64,000 nt of DNA from Streptomyces katrae (GCF_000717655.1 NZ_JNZY01000002.1:62001-126000); one strand, 5' to 3'. Shown: positions 18,891-27,914, counted from the first letter of the stretch. Translations and numbers: made by a program. Notes: generated from the sequence alone by a model not told the origin.

Positions 18891-19187
18891 TCAGGCTCCG
18901 GGGTGCTGGTACGGCTGCTGCGCCCACCCGTACGCCTCACCGCCGGGAGCCCCTGCGGCCTGTGCCTGCGACTGCTCGGCCCATTCCTTGGGCACCTCCT
19001 GCTCCATGCCGCAGAACGTGCACTGGGTCGCATACTTCGTGGAGACCGGGAACAGCGGCACGAAGAACAGCGTGAACCTGGTGACGTGCTTCCGGACCGT
19101 ATGCGCGGCAGGGTTGCCGCAGTGACGGCACGTCAGCATGAGTATCGTGAGCTGGTACAGGTAAGTCCTGGTGCCAAATATGATCAT
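18891..19187 (-). CDS. Small zinc-ribbon protein
   Basis: This is a 98-residue protein. After a short hydrophobic start (MIIFGTRTYLYQL) come two CxxC pairs, CRHCGN and CTFCGME, with a hydrophobic stretch (FTLFFVPLFPVSTKY) between them. The C-terminus is rich in Gln, Ala and Tyr. This is the pattern of zinc-ribbon family 15 proteins of actinobacteria. AGAAGGG lies about 9-10 nt upstream of the ATG. It is possibly membrane-associated. Function unknown. Confidence 0.85.
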   Translation of the reverse strand: MIIFGTRTYLYQLTILMLTCRHCGNPAAHTVRKHVTRFTLFFVPLFPVSTKYATQCTFCGMEQEVPKEWAEQSQAQAAGAPGGEAYGWAQQPYQHPGA

Positions 19188-19559
19188 CAGTTCGGCCCTT
19201 CTGGGCTCCGTGCCTCCCGCCGGGCGGGGGACGCCGACCGAGATCCTCTCTCCCATTTTCCCAGGCAGCCCCCAGGGCCGCTCAGGGACTCGACCCGCCC
19301 TGCGGATGAGCCCCCGACCTGCTGCTTCACATCCCACACCCAACGCCGGGTGGAGCGAAGCGTCGTCCTCTGCGTGGTCAGGACGCCGAGCTGTGTTCTC
19401 CCCACGGTGTGGGCCCGCGCGGGACCTGCAAGGGAGCCGGGGCGCACGGGGCGGCGCGTCGGCACGTGGCCGGATCGGGTGCAACGGACCGCCGTGACCG
19501 GGTAGTTCGTTGTTGCGGCAGCCTTGACGGGTTGTTGAGCGCCCGGGGATCGTCGGGGG
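19188..19559. other. Intergenic region with no gene seen
   Basis: These 372 nt lie between the leftward zinc-ribbon gene and the rightward TRADD-associated membrane protein. Short open frames on both strands lack family resemblance or ribosome binding sites. TTGACG near 19533 could be part of a promoter for the right-hand gene, but it is too close to the ATG for a standard leader. Confidence 0.4.
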
Positions 19560-20189
19560 ATGGGCGAGTGGGTGGTGGGGGGCGTCGTGTTGCTGGCGAT
19601 CGCGGCCGGCGGCGTGGCGTACGTCGTACTGGACCGCATGGCCGGAGAAGGGTTCGAGCGGCGGCGGGATGACGAGCGGGCGCGGTTGTTGGCGGGGGTT
19701 GCGGAGCCGGCGGCGGTTGTCGGGGATCCGAAGTACGCCGATGTCGGGGGGATACCGGCCGGGCGGGAGGGGCACGGGGACGCCGGGTTCACGTCCGTGC
19801 TCGTGGAGTACTACGCGTACGGGCTGACGCAGGCGCGCAGCAGCTTCGCCACCAGCCAGCGGTTCGCCGGGGCCGGCGCCGCCATACTGCTGCTCGGGGT
19901 GGCGCTGGCCGTGTGGAAGGCCGAGAGCAGCGGGGATCTGTACCTCGGCGTGGTCATGAGCTCGGTCGGCGTCGTCGTCACGCTCGTCGGGCAGCTGTTT
20001 CACCGGCGGGCCGACATCGCGCTCAAGCACATGGCCCAGCAGACCGCCTCCCTGCGCGAGGACCGGAGGGCCGCCGCCGCCATGCAGCAGGCCGTCGCGT
20101 TGCTCGACGAGGTCTCGGATCCCGTGCTGCGGGCGCGGTTGCAAGCCGGTTTGATCATGAAACTTTCCGGGGCCGAGCTGCCCCGGTAG
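19560..20189 (+). CDS. Membrane protein with a TRADD-N-associated two-helix domain
   Basis: This is a 209-residue protein. An N-terminal membrane anchor (WVVGGVVLLAIAAGGVAYVVL) precedes a region with EYYAYGLTQARSSFATSQRF, two further hydrophobic helices, and QLFHRRADIALKHMAQQTASLRED. This pattern resembles the two-transmembrane domain found beside TRADD-N modules in bacterial conflict or signalling proteins. The TRADD-N part itself is absent. The start at 19560 has only a weak GGGGG stretch upstream. GTG starts a few codons later are possible. Confidence 0.7.
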   Translation: MGEWVVGGVVLLAIAAGGVAYVVLDRMAGEGFERRRDDERARLLAGVAEPAAVVGDPKYADVGGIPAGREGHGDAGFTSVLVEYYAYGLTQARSSFATSQRFAGAGAAILLLGVALAVWKAESSGDLYLGVVMSSVGVVVTLVGQLFHRRADIALKHMAQQTASLREDRRAAAAMQQAVALLDEVSDPVLRARLQAGLIMKLSGAELPR

Positions 20190-20204
20190 CGGGATAGTGG
20201 GGGT

Positions 20205-20441
20205 ATGTGCCGTTCCATTAAGACCCTGCGTCCGCCCGTCATCCCCGAGAAGGCCACCGAGGAGGAGATCCGCGCCGCCGCGCTGCAGTACGTACGGAAG
20301 GTGTCCGGGTTCCGGGCGCCCGCCGCGCACAATCAGGAGGTCTTCGAGGCCGCCGTGGACGCGATTGCCGAGGCGACGCGGGACCTGCTGGACGGCTTGC
20401 AGGTCAGAGGCGCGCCGGCCACCGCCACCGTCACCGCCTAG
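20205..20441 (+). CDS. DUF2277 protein
   Basis: This is a 78-residue protein starting MCRSIKTLRPPVIPEKATEEEI, the typical DUF2277 N-terminus with a conserved Cys2, followed by ALQYVRKVSGFRAPAAHN. It lies 15 nt after the TRADD-associated gene in the same direction and is probably co-transcribed. Function unknown. Confidence 0.88.
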   Translation: MCRSIKTLRPPVIPEKATEEEIRAAALQYVRKVSGFRAPAAHNQEVFEAAVDAIAEATRDLLDGLQVRGAPATATVTA

Positions 20442-20561
20442 GCTGCCCCGTCTGGTGTACCGGGACACCGCCGGGCACGGCCGCTGTGGGCTGCCACCCG
20501 CGCTGATGGACGGGCCCCGCGGATCCGGGTGGGCGACCGGCGGTCAGGGGGCGTTCCGGCC

Positions 20562-21071
20562 TTACGACATGCGGCAGCGGCGGCGCAGGACCCAGATGCC
20601 GGTGCCCAGTGCGCCTGCCGCCATCGTGCCGCCCAGAGCGATCCGACCGGGGCTCATCGCGCCGATGCTGCCGCCCAGCCCGCCGCGGGCCGCGCCGCTG
20701 GTGACCTGGAGGGAGATGGTGACGCGCTGGCCGCCGGCGCCGCCGCACTCGAAGGTGACGGAGTGAGCTCCGGCGTTGGCGTTGCTGAAGACGGTGGCGT
20801 TGCCGAAGAGGTTCGTGGCCTCGAGGTTGCCCGGGGTCAGCCGTACGTCGCCGAACGCGCTGGACGAGGCCAGGCCGGTCTTGGTCCCGCAGCCGGTGAC
20901 GTTCAGGCTGACCCGGCCGCCGGGGGCGACGGCGGTGGGGGAGACGGTGGCGGTGGGGGAGGCGGCGTAGGCGACCGTGAGGGGAGCGGACGCGGCGAGG
21001 ACGAGGGTCGCGGCCGCGACCCTCGCCAGGAGGCGGCGGTTCGGCAGCAGGGCGAGCGGCGTGGCGGGCAT
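20562..21071 (-). CDS. Secreted, C-terminally membrane-anchored protein of unknown function
   Basis: This is a 169-residue protein. The ATG at 21071 has GAGGAG 8 nt upstream. Residues 1-37 form a signal peptide (LLARVAAATLVLAASAPLTVAYA). The extracellular part looks like a small Ig-like fold (ATVSPTAVAPGGRVSLNVTGC with a second Cys later in FECGG). The end is a hydrophobic anchor plus positive tail (GTGIWVLRRRCRMS). Streptomyces encode several such surface proteins. No function is assignable. Confidence 0.8.
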   Translation of the reverse strand: MPATPLALLPNRRLLARVAAATLVLAASAPLTVAYAASPTATVSPTAVAPGGRVSLNVTGCGTKTGLASSSAFGDVRLTPGNLEATNLFGNATVFSNANAGAHSVTFECGGAGGQRVTISLQVTSGAARGGLGGSIGAMSPGRIALGGTMAAGALGTGIWVLRRRCRMS

Positions 21072-21247
21072 GGAGAGAACTCCTCGGGCTCCTCGAAACA
21101 GCACGGCCACGCCACGGATGTGACGCGGATTCGGTTGCGCACCGTGCTCTGGACGCTAGGAGCCCGGGCCCGGGGCGGCGATCGGGGCCGGGTGAACGGG
21201 TGAGCCGTTGCTCCGCCCGGGGGAATCGGTGGGCGCGAGGCTGCGGG

Positions 21248-21868
21248 CTACGCCGGTGTCGGGACGGGGCGGCGGACCACGAAGGCCGCCAAGGCCCCCG
21301 CGGCGAAGAGAGCGATCACGGAGACCGCGGTGCCGAGCCAGGCGGCGCCGAGCCACTGGGTGCCGAAATAGCCCAGGGCCACGCTGTACCCGGCCCAGGC
21401 CATGCCGGCCAGCACCGACCAGGGCAGGAACTCCATGACCTTGCGGTGGGTCTTGCCCGCGCCCAGGGACACCACGGAGCGGCCGGCCGGGGCGAAGCGG
21501 GCGATCACCACGAGGGCGCCGCCGCCACGGGCCAGGGCCGTGCCCAGGCGTTCCTGGGCCCGGGTGAGGCGGCGGGACCGGGCGAGGACGCGGTCCAGCC
21601 GGGCCCCGCCGCGCCGGGCCAGCCGGAACGCGGCCATGTCACCCAGTACCGACGAGGTCGTGGCGATCACCAGCAGCGCCAGGAGGTCCGGCACCTGAGC
21701 CGGAACCGGCACCGGCCCGGCCGCCCCAGCGGCTGCTGCCGCCGCCGCAGCGGTGATCACCAGAACCCCGCTCGGCAGTACCGGCAGGAAGACGTCGAGC
21801 ACGACGGACAGCGCTACCACGGCGTAGATCCATGGGCTCGTGGTCAGCGACCCCAGAGTCTCAAACAA
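21248..21868 (-). CDS. DedA/VTT-fold membrane protein
   Basis: This is a 206-residue membrane protein starting at a TTG with GGGAG about 7 nt upstream. It shows DedA features: an initial hydrophobic helix, a re-entrant VFLPVLPSGVLVITAAA, GDMAAFRLARRGG, and the motif FAPAGRSVVSLGAGKTH where most DedA proteins have F.R.(P)..R....AG. Family members act in polyprenyl- and phospholipid flipping across the membrane. Confidence 0.85.
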   Translation of the reverse strand: MFETLGSLTTSPWIYAVVALSVVLDVFLPVLPSGVLVITAAAAAAAAGAAGPVPVPAQVPDLLALLVIATTSSVLGDMAAFRLARRGGARLDRVLARSRRLTRAQERLGTALARGGGALVVIARFAPAGRSVVSLGAGKTHRKVMEFLPWSVLAGMAWAGYSVALGYFGTQWLGAAWLGTAVSVIALFAAGALAAFVVRRPVPTPA

Positions 21869-22033
21869 AGCGGGACTCCCCAGTCCGATTGACGTGCTTC
21901 GGCATGAAGCGCCGCGACGTCGCGGGGGAGCGGCAGGGGCGGCTTGACAGCCATACAGCGTACGCCTGGCGTCCGCGCGCCGTACGCCCGGGGGCTTCCC
22001 GGGCCCGCAGTGTGTCAGCCCCGTCCGTTCGTC

Positions 22034-23701
22034 TCAGTCAGCCGCCGTCAGCCCGCGGTCCAGCACCGTCACCAACCGGGCCCGCCGCTGTCCCTTCCGC
22101 GCCTTGTGCGCCTGGTCCAGCCGCAGTCGGGCCGACCGGCCCGCCAGCGCCAGCGTCATCAGCTGGTTCCCGAACCACGGTCCACCCGTACGACGCCAGC
22201 TCAGCGGCGGGCGACCCGTCCGCCCGTGCCGCGAGAACCCGCGACCCAGCCACCGCCCCGTCCGCGACCAGCCCAGCCGGAAACCCCACTTCACCGCCGT
22301 GTGGACCGAGTTGTGCACCGGCGAGCACGTCAACTGGAACAACCGCGCCGTACTGGGTATTCGGGGCTCGGCCACGTACGCATGATGCACGTCCCCGGAC
22401 AGCACGCACACCGTCGCCGGCGCCCGCGGCCCCGTCCCGACCTCCTCGATCAGATCGCTGAGCGCCGCGAACGAGGCCGGGAACGCCGCCCAGTGCTCCA
22501 GATCGCTGCGCCGCCGCAGATCCTCCCCGATCCGCGCCCACCGCGGCCCCCGCTCACCCCGGCACAGCGCGGCATTCCACGCCTCCGCATCGTGTATCAG
22601 CGGCGGCATCAGCCACGGCAGCGACGAACCGATGAGGAGGTGGTCGTAACCGCCGTGCCCGGCGAGGGCGTTGTCGCGGAGCCACTGCTGCTCCGCCGGA
22701 TCGAGCATCGCCCGCCCGTCTTCGGCCAGCACCCGCGCCGCCCGCGTATCCACCATCAGCAGCCGCGACCGGCCGAAGTCGCGCCGATAGCTCCAGCGCA
22801 CCGAGCCCGGATCGGCATCCGCCGCGGCGGCGAAGGCCCGCAGCGCATCCGTACCGTCAGGGGACGTGCGCACGGCCTCGTACAGCGGGTCGGCCGCGAG
22901 CTCGGCCGGCGAGAGATTCCCCAGGTGCTGGTACACCCAGTACGACATCAGCCCGCTGACCACCCGCTCCTGCCACCACGGCGTCGCCCGCATCTCCGCC
23001 AGCCAGGCAGCGCTCGTGTTCCAGTCGTCCACGACGTCGTGGTCGTCGAATATCTGCAGGCTGGAGACGGTGGAGAGCAACCAGCGGATCTCCGGGTCGA
23101 GCCAGGACTCGTAGTACAGCCGCGTGTACTCCTCGTAGTCCGCGACCTGAGCGCCGGGAGCCTCCCGCAGATCCCGCCGGGCCGCGAGCCACCGCCTCGT
23201 CTCCCGGGACAGCTGATCCGCGTACACCTGATCGCCCAGCAGGAGCAGCACATCCGGCCGCACCTCATCCGGATCGGCGGCCAGCCGTGCCGCGAGGGTG
23301 TCCAAGGCATCCGGACCGTGCGGCCCGTGCCGGTCGGCCGGCGGCGCCGCCTGCCGGCACGACCCGAACGTCACCCGCAGCCCCGGGGCCGGCCGCCCGG
23401 CCGCCGTGACCGCGGGCGTCGTGATCGTGCTCGGCGGGAAGGCCGTCCCCGCCGGCGGCCAGACCTGCACGCCGTCGAGCCGCACCTCGTACGCCGTGGT
23501 GCTCCCCGGGGTCAGGCCGGTCACCGGCACCAGGGCGTAGTGGTGCCCGGCGACCTGGAAAGTAGGCACGCTGCCGCCGGCCCCGTCGGCGCAGCGCACC
23601 TCGGCCGTGCACGGGCGGTCGGCCTCGACCCATATCGTGGCGCAGCCGCCCGTGTCCCAGTCGACATAGCGAAGCAGCGGCCCCAGACGCAATCCGGCCA
23701 T
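22034..23701 (-). CDS. PhoD-like alkaline phosphatase D family metallophosphatase
   Basis: This is a 555-residue protein. Residues 1-95 form a PhoD N-terminal beta domain (WEADRP-type strands). The catalytic metallophosphatase part has RVTFGSCRQ, LLLLGDQVYAD, FDDHDVVDDWN, LLIGSSLPWLMPP and VCVLSGDVHHAYVAE, which carry the usual metal ligands. No signal peptide is visible, so it may be cytoplasmic or Tat-independent, unlike classic secreted PhoD. GGAGGGGG stands about 5-10 nt before the ATG. Confidence 0.9.
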   Translation of the reverse strand: MAGLRLGPLLRYVDWDTGGCATIWVEADRPCTAEVRCADGAGGSVPTFQVAGHHYALVPVTGLTPGSTTAYEVRLDGVQVWPPAGTAFPPSTITTPAVTAAGRPAPGLRVTFGSCRQAAPPADRHGPHGPDALDTLAARLAADPDEVRPDVLLLLGDQVYADQLSRETRRWLAARRDLREAPGAQVADYEEYTRLYYESWLDPEIRWLLSTVSSLQIFDDHDVVDDWNTSAAWLAEMRATPWWQERVVSGLMSYWVYQHLGNLSPAELAADPLYEAVRTSPDGTDALRAFAAAADADPGSVRWSYRRDFGRSRLLMVDTRAARVLAEDGRAMLDPAEQQWLRDNALAGHGGYDHLLIGSSLPWLMPPLIHDAEAWNAALCRGERGPRWARIGEDLRRRSDLEHWAAFPASFAALSDLIEEVGTGPRAPATVCVLSGDVHHAYVAEPRIPSTARLFQLTCSPVHNSVHTAVKWGFRLGWSRTGRWLGRGFSRHGRTGRPPLSWRRTGGPWFGNQLMTLALAGRSARLRLDQAHKARKGQRRARLVTVLDRGLTAAD

Positions 23702-23866
23702 GCAACTCCCCCTCCTCCGTAGCGCCTTCGATCACGGTACGACGGGGAGGGGGAGCGTGGCCTCCCCCTGGCGGGGGAGAAGCCGGGTGAATGGCCGACG
23801 GGCGGTCCGGCCTCGGGTTTCGCCGTCCGGTTCAGCCTCCGGTTCGGCCTCCGGGCCGGTCGGGTC

Positions 23867-24529
23867 TCAGCAGCCGTTGAGGATGTTCACCAAGGCCGTC
23901 TTCTCGCCGGAGTCCATGCTCAGAGCCCAGTACTGCTTCACCTGGACCCACATCCGGGCGTACGTGCAGCGGTAGGCGGTCCGCGGCGGCAGCCACTTGC
24001 CCGGGTCGAGGTCGCCCTTGGCCTGGTTGACGTTGTCGGTGACCGCGATGAGCTGCGGGCGGGTGAGGTCGTTGGCGAACTGCTGGCGCTGGGAGGTGGT
24101 CCAGGAGGCGGCCCCGGAGCGCCAGGCCTCGGCGAGCGGGACGACGTGGTCGATGTCGAGGTCGGCGGCGGCGGTCCAGGTGGCGCCGTCGTACTCGGAG
24201 TACCAGCTGCCGCTCACGGAGGCGCAGGCCGAGTCGGTGACGACGTTGACGCCGTCGCGCTTGAGGACCGTCTCGCGGGTGTTGCAGGTTCCGGAGACGG
24301 TGCTCCAGTGCGGGAAGAGGCTGCGGCTGTAACCGCTGAGGGAGCCCTCGGTCTTCGGCGTGACCGTGGCGAGGTAGGAGCGGGCGGCCGCCGCGCTGAT
24401 GGGGGTGGGCGGGGAGGCCTGGGCGGCGGGGGCGTTCACGAGGGAGGTGAGGGCGGCGAGCGTGGCTGCTGACGCGAGCACCCCGATTCGACGCGCGTAG
24501 ACAGTTGATATGAGGGTTTTGAGGGCCAT
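23867..24529 (-). CDS. Secreted HNH (DUF1524-type) nuclease
   Basis: This is a 220-residue protein starting at the ATG at 24529 (AGGGAG upstream). Residues 1-38 form a signal peptide ending APAAQA. The mature part has GSWYSEYDGATW, DLDIDHVVPLAEAWRSG (the HNH catalytic His region), DNVNQAKGDLDPGKWLPP and a C-terminal cysteine. This is the arrangement of secreted actinobacterial HNH endonucleases with GmrSD C-terminal-like domains. It probably degrades extracellular nucleic acid for nutrition or competition. Confidence 0.9.
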   Translation of the reverse strand: MALKTLISTVYARRIGVLASAATLAALTSLVNAPAAQASPPTPISAAAARSYLATVTPKTEGSLSGYSRSLFPHWSTVSGTCNTRETVLKRDGVNVVTDSACASVSGSWYSEYDGATWTAAADLDIDHVVPLAEAWRSGAASWTTSQRQQFANDLTRPQLIAVTDNVNQAKGDLDPGKWLPPRTAYRCTYARMWVQVKQYWALSMDSGEKTALVNILNGC

Positions 24530-24835
24530 GAGGGGGCTCCCTGGGATGGGGGGTGTGGCCGGTCGGCCCCGGAGGGGCGCGGCCATGGTGGCGGCGCCAG
24601 ATTGCGTGGCGGCGGGCGCAAGGTTACAGGTTTGCGACATGGGCACGTCAGGTGTGGGAGGAGGCAACTCGACGGAAATAAGCGGAAGTTGTACTTCCGA
24701 GGGAGGGTGGTGGGGGGTCTAGCCGGGTGCGCTGCAGCGTGAGTGGCCCGGGTGCGGCGAGCAGGGCGGAGCCCGAGGGGCGGGACCAACGGCCCATTTC
24801 GGGCGGCGGCAGCCGTCGCGTATCCTTTGGAGAGC

Positions 24836-24950
24836 AGAAGGGGAGTAGCTCTTCGCCGGACCGTCGACATACTGCTGGGTCACCCAGCCGGCGCCCGGAG
24901 GCAGGCCGCACGCAGCGGCCGGCCAGCGAGACCTTCGGCCGCAGTGTCCT
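24836..24950 (+). promoter_or_regulatory. yybP-ykoY (Mn2+) riboswitch
   Basis: The leader contains the two conserved halves of the yybP-ykoY aptamer: AAGGGGAGTAGC (24839-24850) and CAGCGAGACCTTCGGCCGCA (24924-24943), separated by a variable helix region. The downstream gene is a GDT1/UPF0016 transporter, a known Mn2+-controlled target. After the aptamer, GCACCCG/CGGGTGC (24965-24984) and CGTCCAC/GTGGACG (24970-24991) form mutually exclusive hairpins, possibly the expression platform. Confidence 0.88.
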
Positions 24951-25086
24951 GTACCTGTCCATCTGCACCCGTCCACACGGGTGCGTGGACGCCGTCAGGG
25001 CGCCGCCGAGCCGAAGCGACCCCTGAAACACCCCAGGTCTCTCGGTACCGATGGCGTCCTGCCCGACCGATTGAGGTTCCGCCCCC

Positions 25087-25680
25087 GTGTTCAGCAGCAC
25101 CTTCAGCATCACCGTCACGGCGATCGCCTTCGGAGTCGTCTTCCTCGCGGAACTCCCCGACAAGACGGCCCTCGCAGGCCTGATGCTCGGCACCCGCTAC
25201 CGCGCCTCGTACGTCTTCGCCGGGGTTGCCGCCGCCTTCGCCGTACATGTCGCACTCGCCATCGCCGCGGGCAGCGTGCTCACCCTGCTCCCGCACCGGC
25301 TCGTCCAGGCCGTCGTCGGAGTCCTCTTCCTCGCGGGCGCGGCCATGCTGCTCCTGAAGAAGAGCGACGGGGACGAGGCGGTCAAGGCACCCGCCGACCA
25401 GTCCTTCTGGAAGGTCTCCGGGGCCGGATTCATGCTGATCCTGGTGGCCGAATTCGGTGACCTGACCCAGATCATGACCGCCAACCTCGCCGCACGCTAC
25501 GACAACCCCGTCTCGGTCGGCATCGGCGCCGTCCTCGCCCTGTGGGCGGTCGCGGGCATCGGAATCCTGGGCGGGAAGACCCTCATGAAGTACGTGCCGC
25601 TGCGCCTGATCACGAAGGTCGCGGCGGGCGTGATGGCAGCGCTGGCCGCGTTCTCGCTGTACGAGGCCATCGCGGGCTGA
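25087..25680 (+). CDS. TMEM165/GDT1 (UPF0016) family Mn2+ exporter
   Basis: This is a 197-residue membrane protein with the two family signatures, FLAELPDKTALAGLMLGTRY (near residue 20) and LVAEFGDLTQIMTANLAARY (near residue 120), each with the E-x-G/P-D-K/L-T metal-binding core, arranged as two repeats of three helices. It exports Mn2+ (or exchanges it for protons) to relieve Mn2+ excess. The GTG start at 25087 has a weak GAGG upstream. An upstream Mn2+ riboswitch fits this role. Confidence 0.93.
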   Translation: MFSSTFSITVTAIAFGVVFLAELPDKTALAGLMLGTRYRASYVFAGVAAAFAVHVALAIAAGSVLTLLPHRLVQAVVGVLFLAGAAMLLLKKSDGDEAVKAPADQSFWKVSGAGFMLILVAEFGDLTQIMTANLAARYDNPVSVGIGAVLALWAVAGIGILGGKTLMKYVPLRLITKVAAGVMAALAAFSLYEAIAG

Positions 25681-25747
25681 CGGGGCTGCGGGCGGGGCGC
25701 GGGATATCCCGTTGCGGTAGGCGGACGTACGGGGCACGCTCGCGGGC

Positions 25748-26344
25748 GTGATCGACAGCACTGACTCCGCGTCCACCGCCGCACCCGGTCCCGGCCCCGG
25801 GCGACGCTTCGGCTGGTCCAACATGTTCGTCCACCCCGACGAGGACACCCGCACCGATGGCGGGTTCCAAGGCGAACGCGCCATCCTCGCCGGCTACCTG
25901 CGCGACCAGCGGCTGACACTGGAGCTGAAGTGCGCCGGACTCGACGCCGAGGCGATGGCGCGCCGGTCGGTGGAGCCGTCGAACCTCTCCCTGCTGGGGC
26001 TCGTACGGCACTTGGCGGGCGTGGAGCAGTACTGGTTCCGCCAGGTGATGGCCGGCGAGGACGTGCGACGGCACTACCGCTCGGCGGAGGACCCGGCGGC
26101 GGACTTCACGGAGGCGGTGGCCGACCCGGCGGTCGTGGCGGACGCGTGGGCCACGTGGCGGGCCGAGGTCGCCTTCGCGGAACAGCTGGTGGCCGCGGCC
26201 CCGGACCTGGGCGTCGTGGGCGACGGCGGCGGTCAGTCGATGGAGCTCCGCGAGGTCATGGTCCACAGGAGCGAGAACCCCCCCCGCCACAACGGCCATG
26301 CCGATTTCCTGCGGGAGCGGATCGACGGGCGGGTGGGGCAGTAG
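25748..26344 (+). CDS. DinB family (DUF664) protein
   Basis: This is a 198-residue four-helix-bundle protein. The N-terminal part has GERAILAGYLRDQRLTLELKC and NLSLLGLVRHLAGVEQYWF, with histidines typical of the metal site. The C-terminal helix normally reads [20 protein letters not shown] in this subfamily. Here the middle reads MVHRSENPPRHNGHADFLRE with the same length, so one helix turn is altered next to a run of C. The family includes thiol-transferase-like and stress proteins. The exact role is unknown. The GTG start at 25748 has no strong ribosome binding site. Confidence 0.85.
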   Translation: MIDSTDSASTAAPGPGPGRRFGWSNMFVHPDEDTRTDGGFQGERAILAGYLRDQRLTLELKCAGLDAEAMARRSVEPSNLSLLGLVRHLAGVEQYWFRQVMAGEDVRRHYRSAEDPAADFTEAVADPAVVADAWATWRAEVAFAEQLVAAAPDLGVVGDGGGQSMELREVMVHRSENPPRHNGHADFLRERIDGRVGQ

Positions 26345-26454
26345 GGGGTGGTGCGGTGCAGCGGTGTGGTGGGGGTGGCGGGCGGTGCGGCGGGGTTTGC
26401 GTGCTCGGCGGGAGCGGAGCGGTCGGGATGTCGGCGGACCGGGCTCCGTCCGCA

Positions 26455-26905
26455 CGGCGTCGGAGGTGTGTCCGGGGGCGTCCCGTCAGTCCACTGTCCT
26501 TCCGTGTCGTGCCGGTCCGTCAAGGGCGCTCCTCCTTCGTCGTCGCGTCGCTTCGCGATGGCCTTCCCGGAATGCCAACAGACTGCCGGGACGCCCCCGA
26601 AGGATGGCCGGGGGGTTCGGATTCCGACCTACCCAGATCAGAGATGCCGAGCAGGGGCTCCTGGTCATCCGGAGCCAGTCCCCAGGACCACGGAGGTGGA
26701 GCAGGATGGGGCCGGGGGGAGGCCACGGCACCCTGAAGGGCCCATAGGAAGCACCTTCCGGGCCCGGGCAGGGTCAACCTGCACCAAACAGCGGCCAGAT
26801 GACCGGGCCGGTAGGAGTGGGCCCGCAGGCGCCCCAGTTCGCTACGCGCTCCGCCCGGCTTGGCGTCCGGCGGCCGTCTGGGGTTGGGCATAGGCCGCCC
26901 ACGAC
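26455..26905. repeat. Left arm of a large imperfect inverted repeat in a gene-free region
   Basis: Read forward, this segment matches the reverse complement of 27108-27590 with gaps: for example CAGTCCACTGTCCTTCC, GGAATGCCAA, AGGGCCCATAGGAAGCA, GGCAGGGTCAACC, GGTAGGAGTGG and TCGCTACGCGCTCC occur in the same order in both. The block 26735-26855 is best conserved. Open frames in it are short and unconvincing. The 1.57 kb between DinB and the HAD gene contains no credible gene. Confidence 0.85.
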
Positions 26906-27107
26906 CGGTACACGCCGGCCTGGGATGCGACTGCGAGTCGTTTGTGCCGTTTTGGCGCCCGATCGAGACGTGAATGGGTGCTTGTCGGAGTGAGAGGTTG
27001 AGAAATCCGGCATCTGACTCCGTCTGGCCCCTCTTTCGCTCCCAGACGGCTCGCAGGCGCCCCTCGTCCAGGATCGGCGGGACGGGCGCCCGAAAAGATC
27101 GATTTGG

Positions 27108-27590
27108 TGGTGCGTGGGCGGCTTACGGTATGTCCAGCCCAGACGGCCGTTGGACGCCGAGAGATGGGGAGCGCGTAGCGATCTGGGGCGCCTGCGGGTC
27201 CACTCCTACCGACATGCGCATCTGGTCGCTGTCTGGTGCGGGTTGACCCTGCCTGGGTCCGGAAAGTGCTTCCTATGGGCCCTTCACGGGGCGTTCCTCT
27301 CCCCGCGGCCCCGTCGCTGGCCAGACTCGGTGACCCCGGGGAATGGGGTGCGGATGGACAGGGGCTCCTGCTCGGCATCGCTGATGCGCCATGGCCTGGA
27401 CATGAACCTCCCGGCCATTCCTTCGGGGGCTTCCCGGCAGTCTTTGGCATTCCGGGGTGGGCCGGGCCGTCAAGGGTGGAGCGCAGCGACATCGCGAAGC
27501 GACGCGACGAAGGAGCGCCCTTGACGGCCCGGACCGCACCGGAAGGACAGTGGACTGGCGGGAAGCCCCCGGACACTCTCCCGACGCCGA
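27108..27590. repeat. Right arm of the large inverted repeat
   Basis: This is the inverted partner of 26455-26905, separated from it by about 200 nt (26906-27107) that is unrelated except for a small hairpin, CCGTCTGG/CCAGACGG at 27020-27049. This arm additionally contains a nearly closed palindrome: CCGGGCCGTCAAGGG near 27463 pairs perfectly with CCCTTGACGGCCCGG near 27520. The second half of that palindrome is missing from the left arm. Confidence 0.85.
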
Positions 27591-27914
27591 GTACGCGAAC
27601 TCCGACCCGGAGGTTCCGTCTGGCGCTTCCGGCGCGGAGCTCAGATCCCGCCCCCGAACTCCCGGCCAGCCTCACCGGTGCGGAGTGCAGCACAGCCCGC
27701 GCCCCGGACCTCCCGGCCAGCCTCTCCGAAGCCGGGTGGGCAGTCCCTGCCCCGCAGGCCCCGGTCGCCGTCCCCGCGCCGAATGTGGGGACCCAGCTCC
27801 CGAGGTCCCGACCCGCCTTGAGCGCGGCGTACGCGGACCGGCCCCCGAAGCCCCGCCGGCTCTTCCGTCGCCGAGCCGGCGCCCCGCGCGAGCCTCAGGC
27901 CGCCGGCGCCAGCC

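Noticed and set aside
26348..27693. Several short open frames within the inverted-repeat region (for example 26520-26891 and 27114-27524)
   Set aside because: They match each other only because the arms are inverted copies. More than one frame is equally open, and none has a good start context, so they are not called genes.
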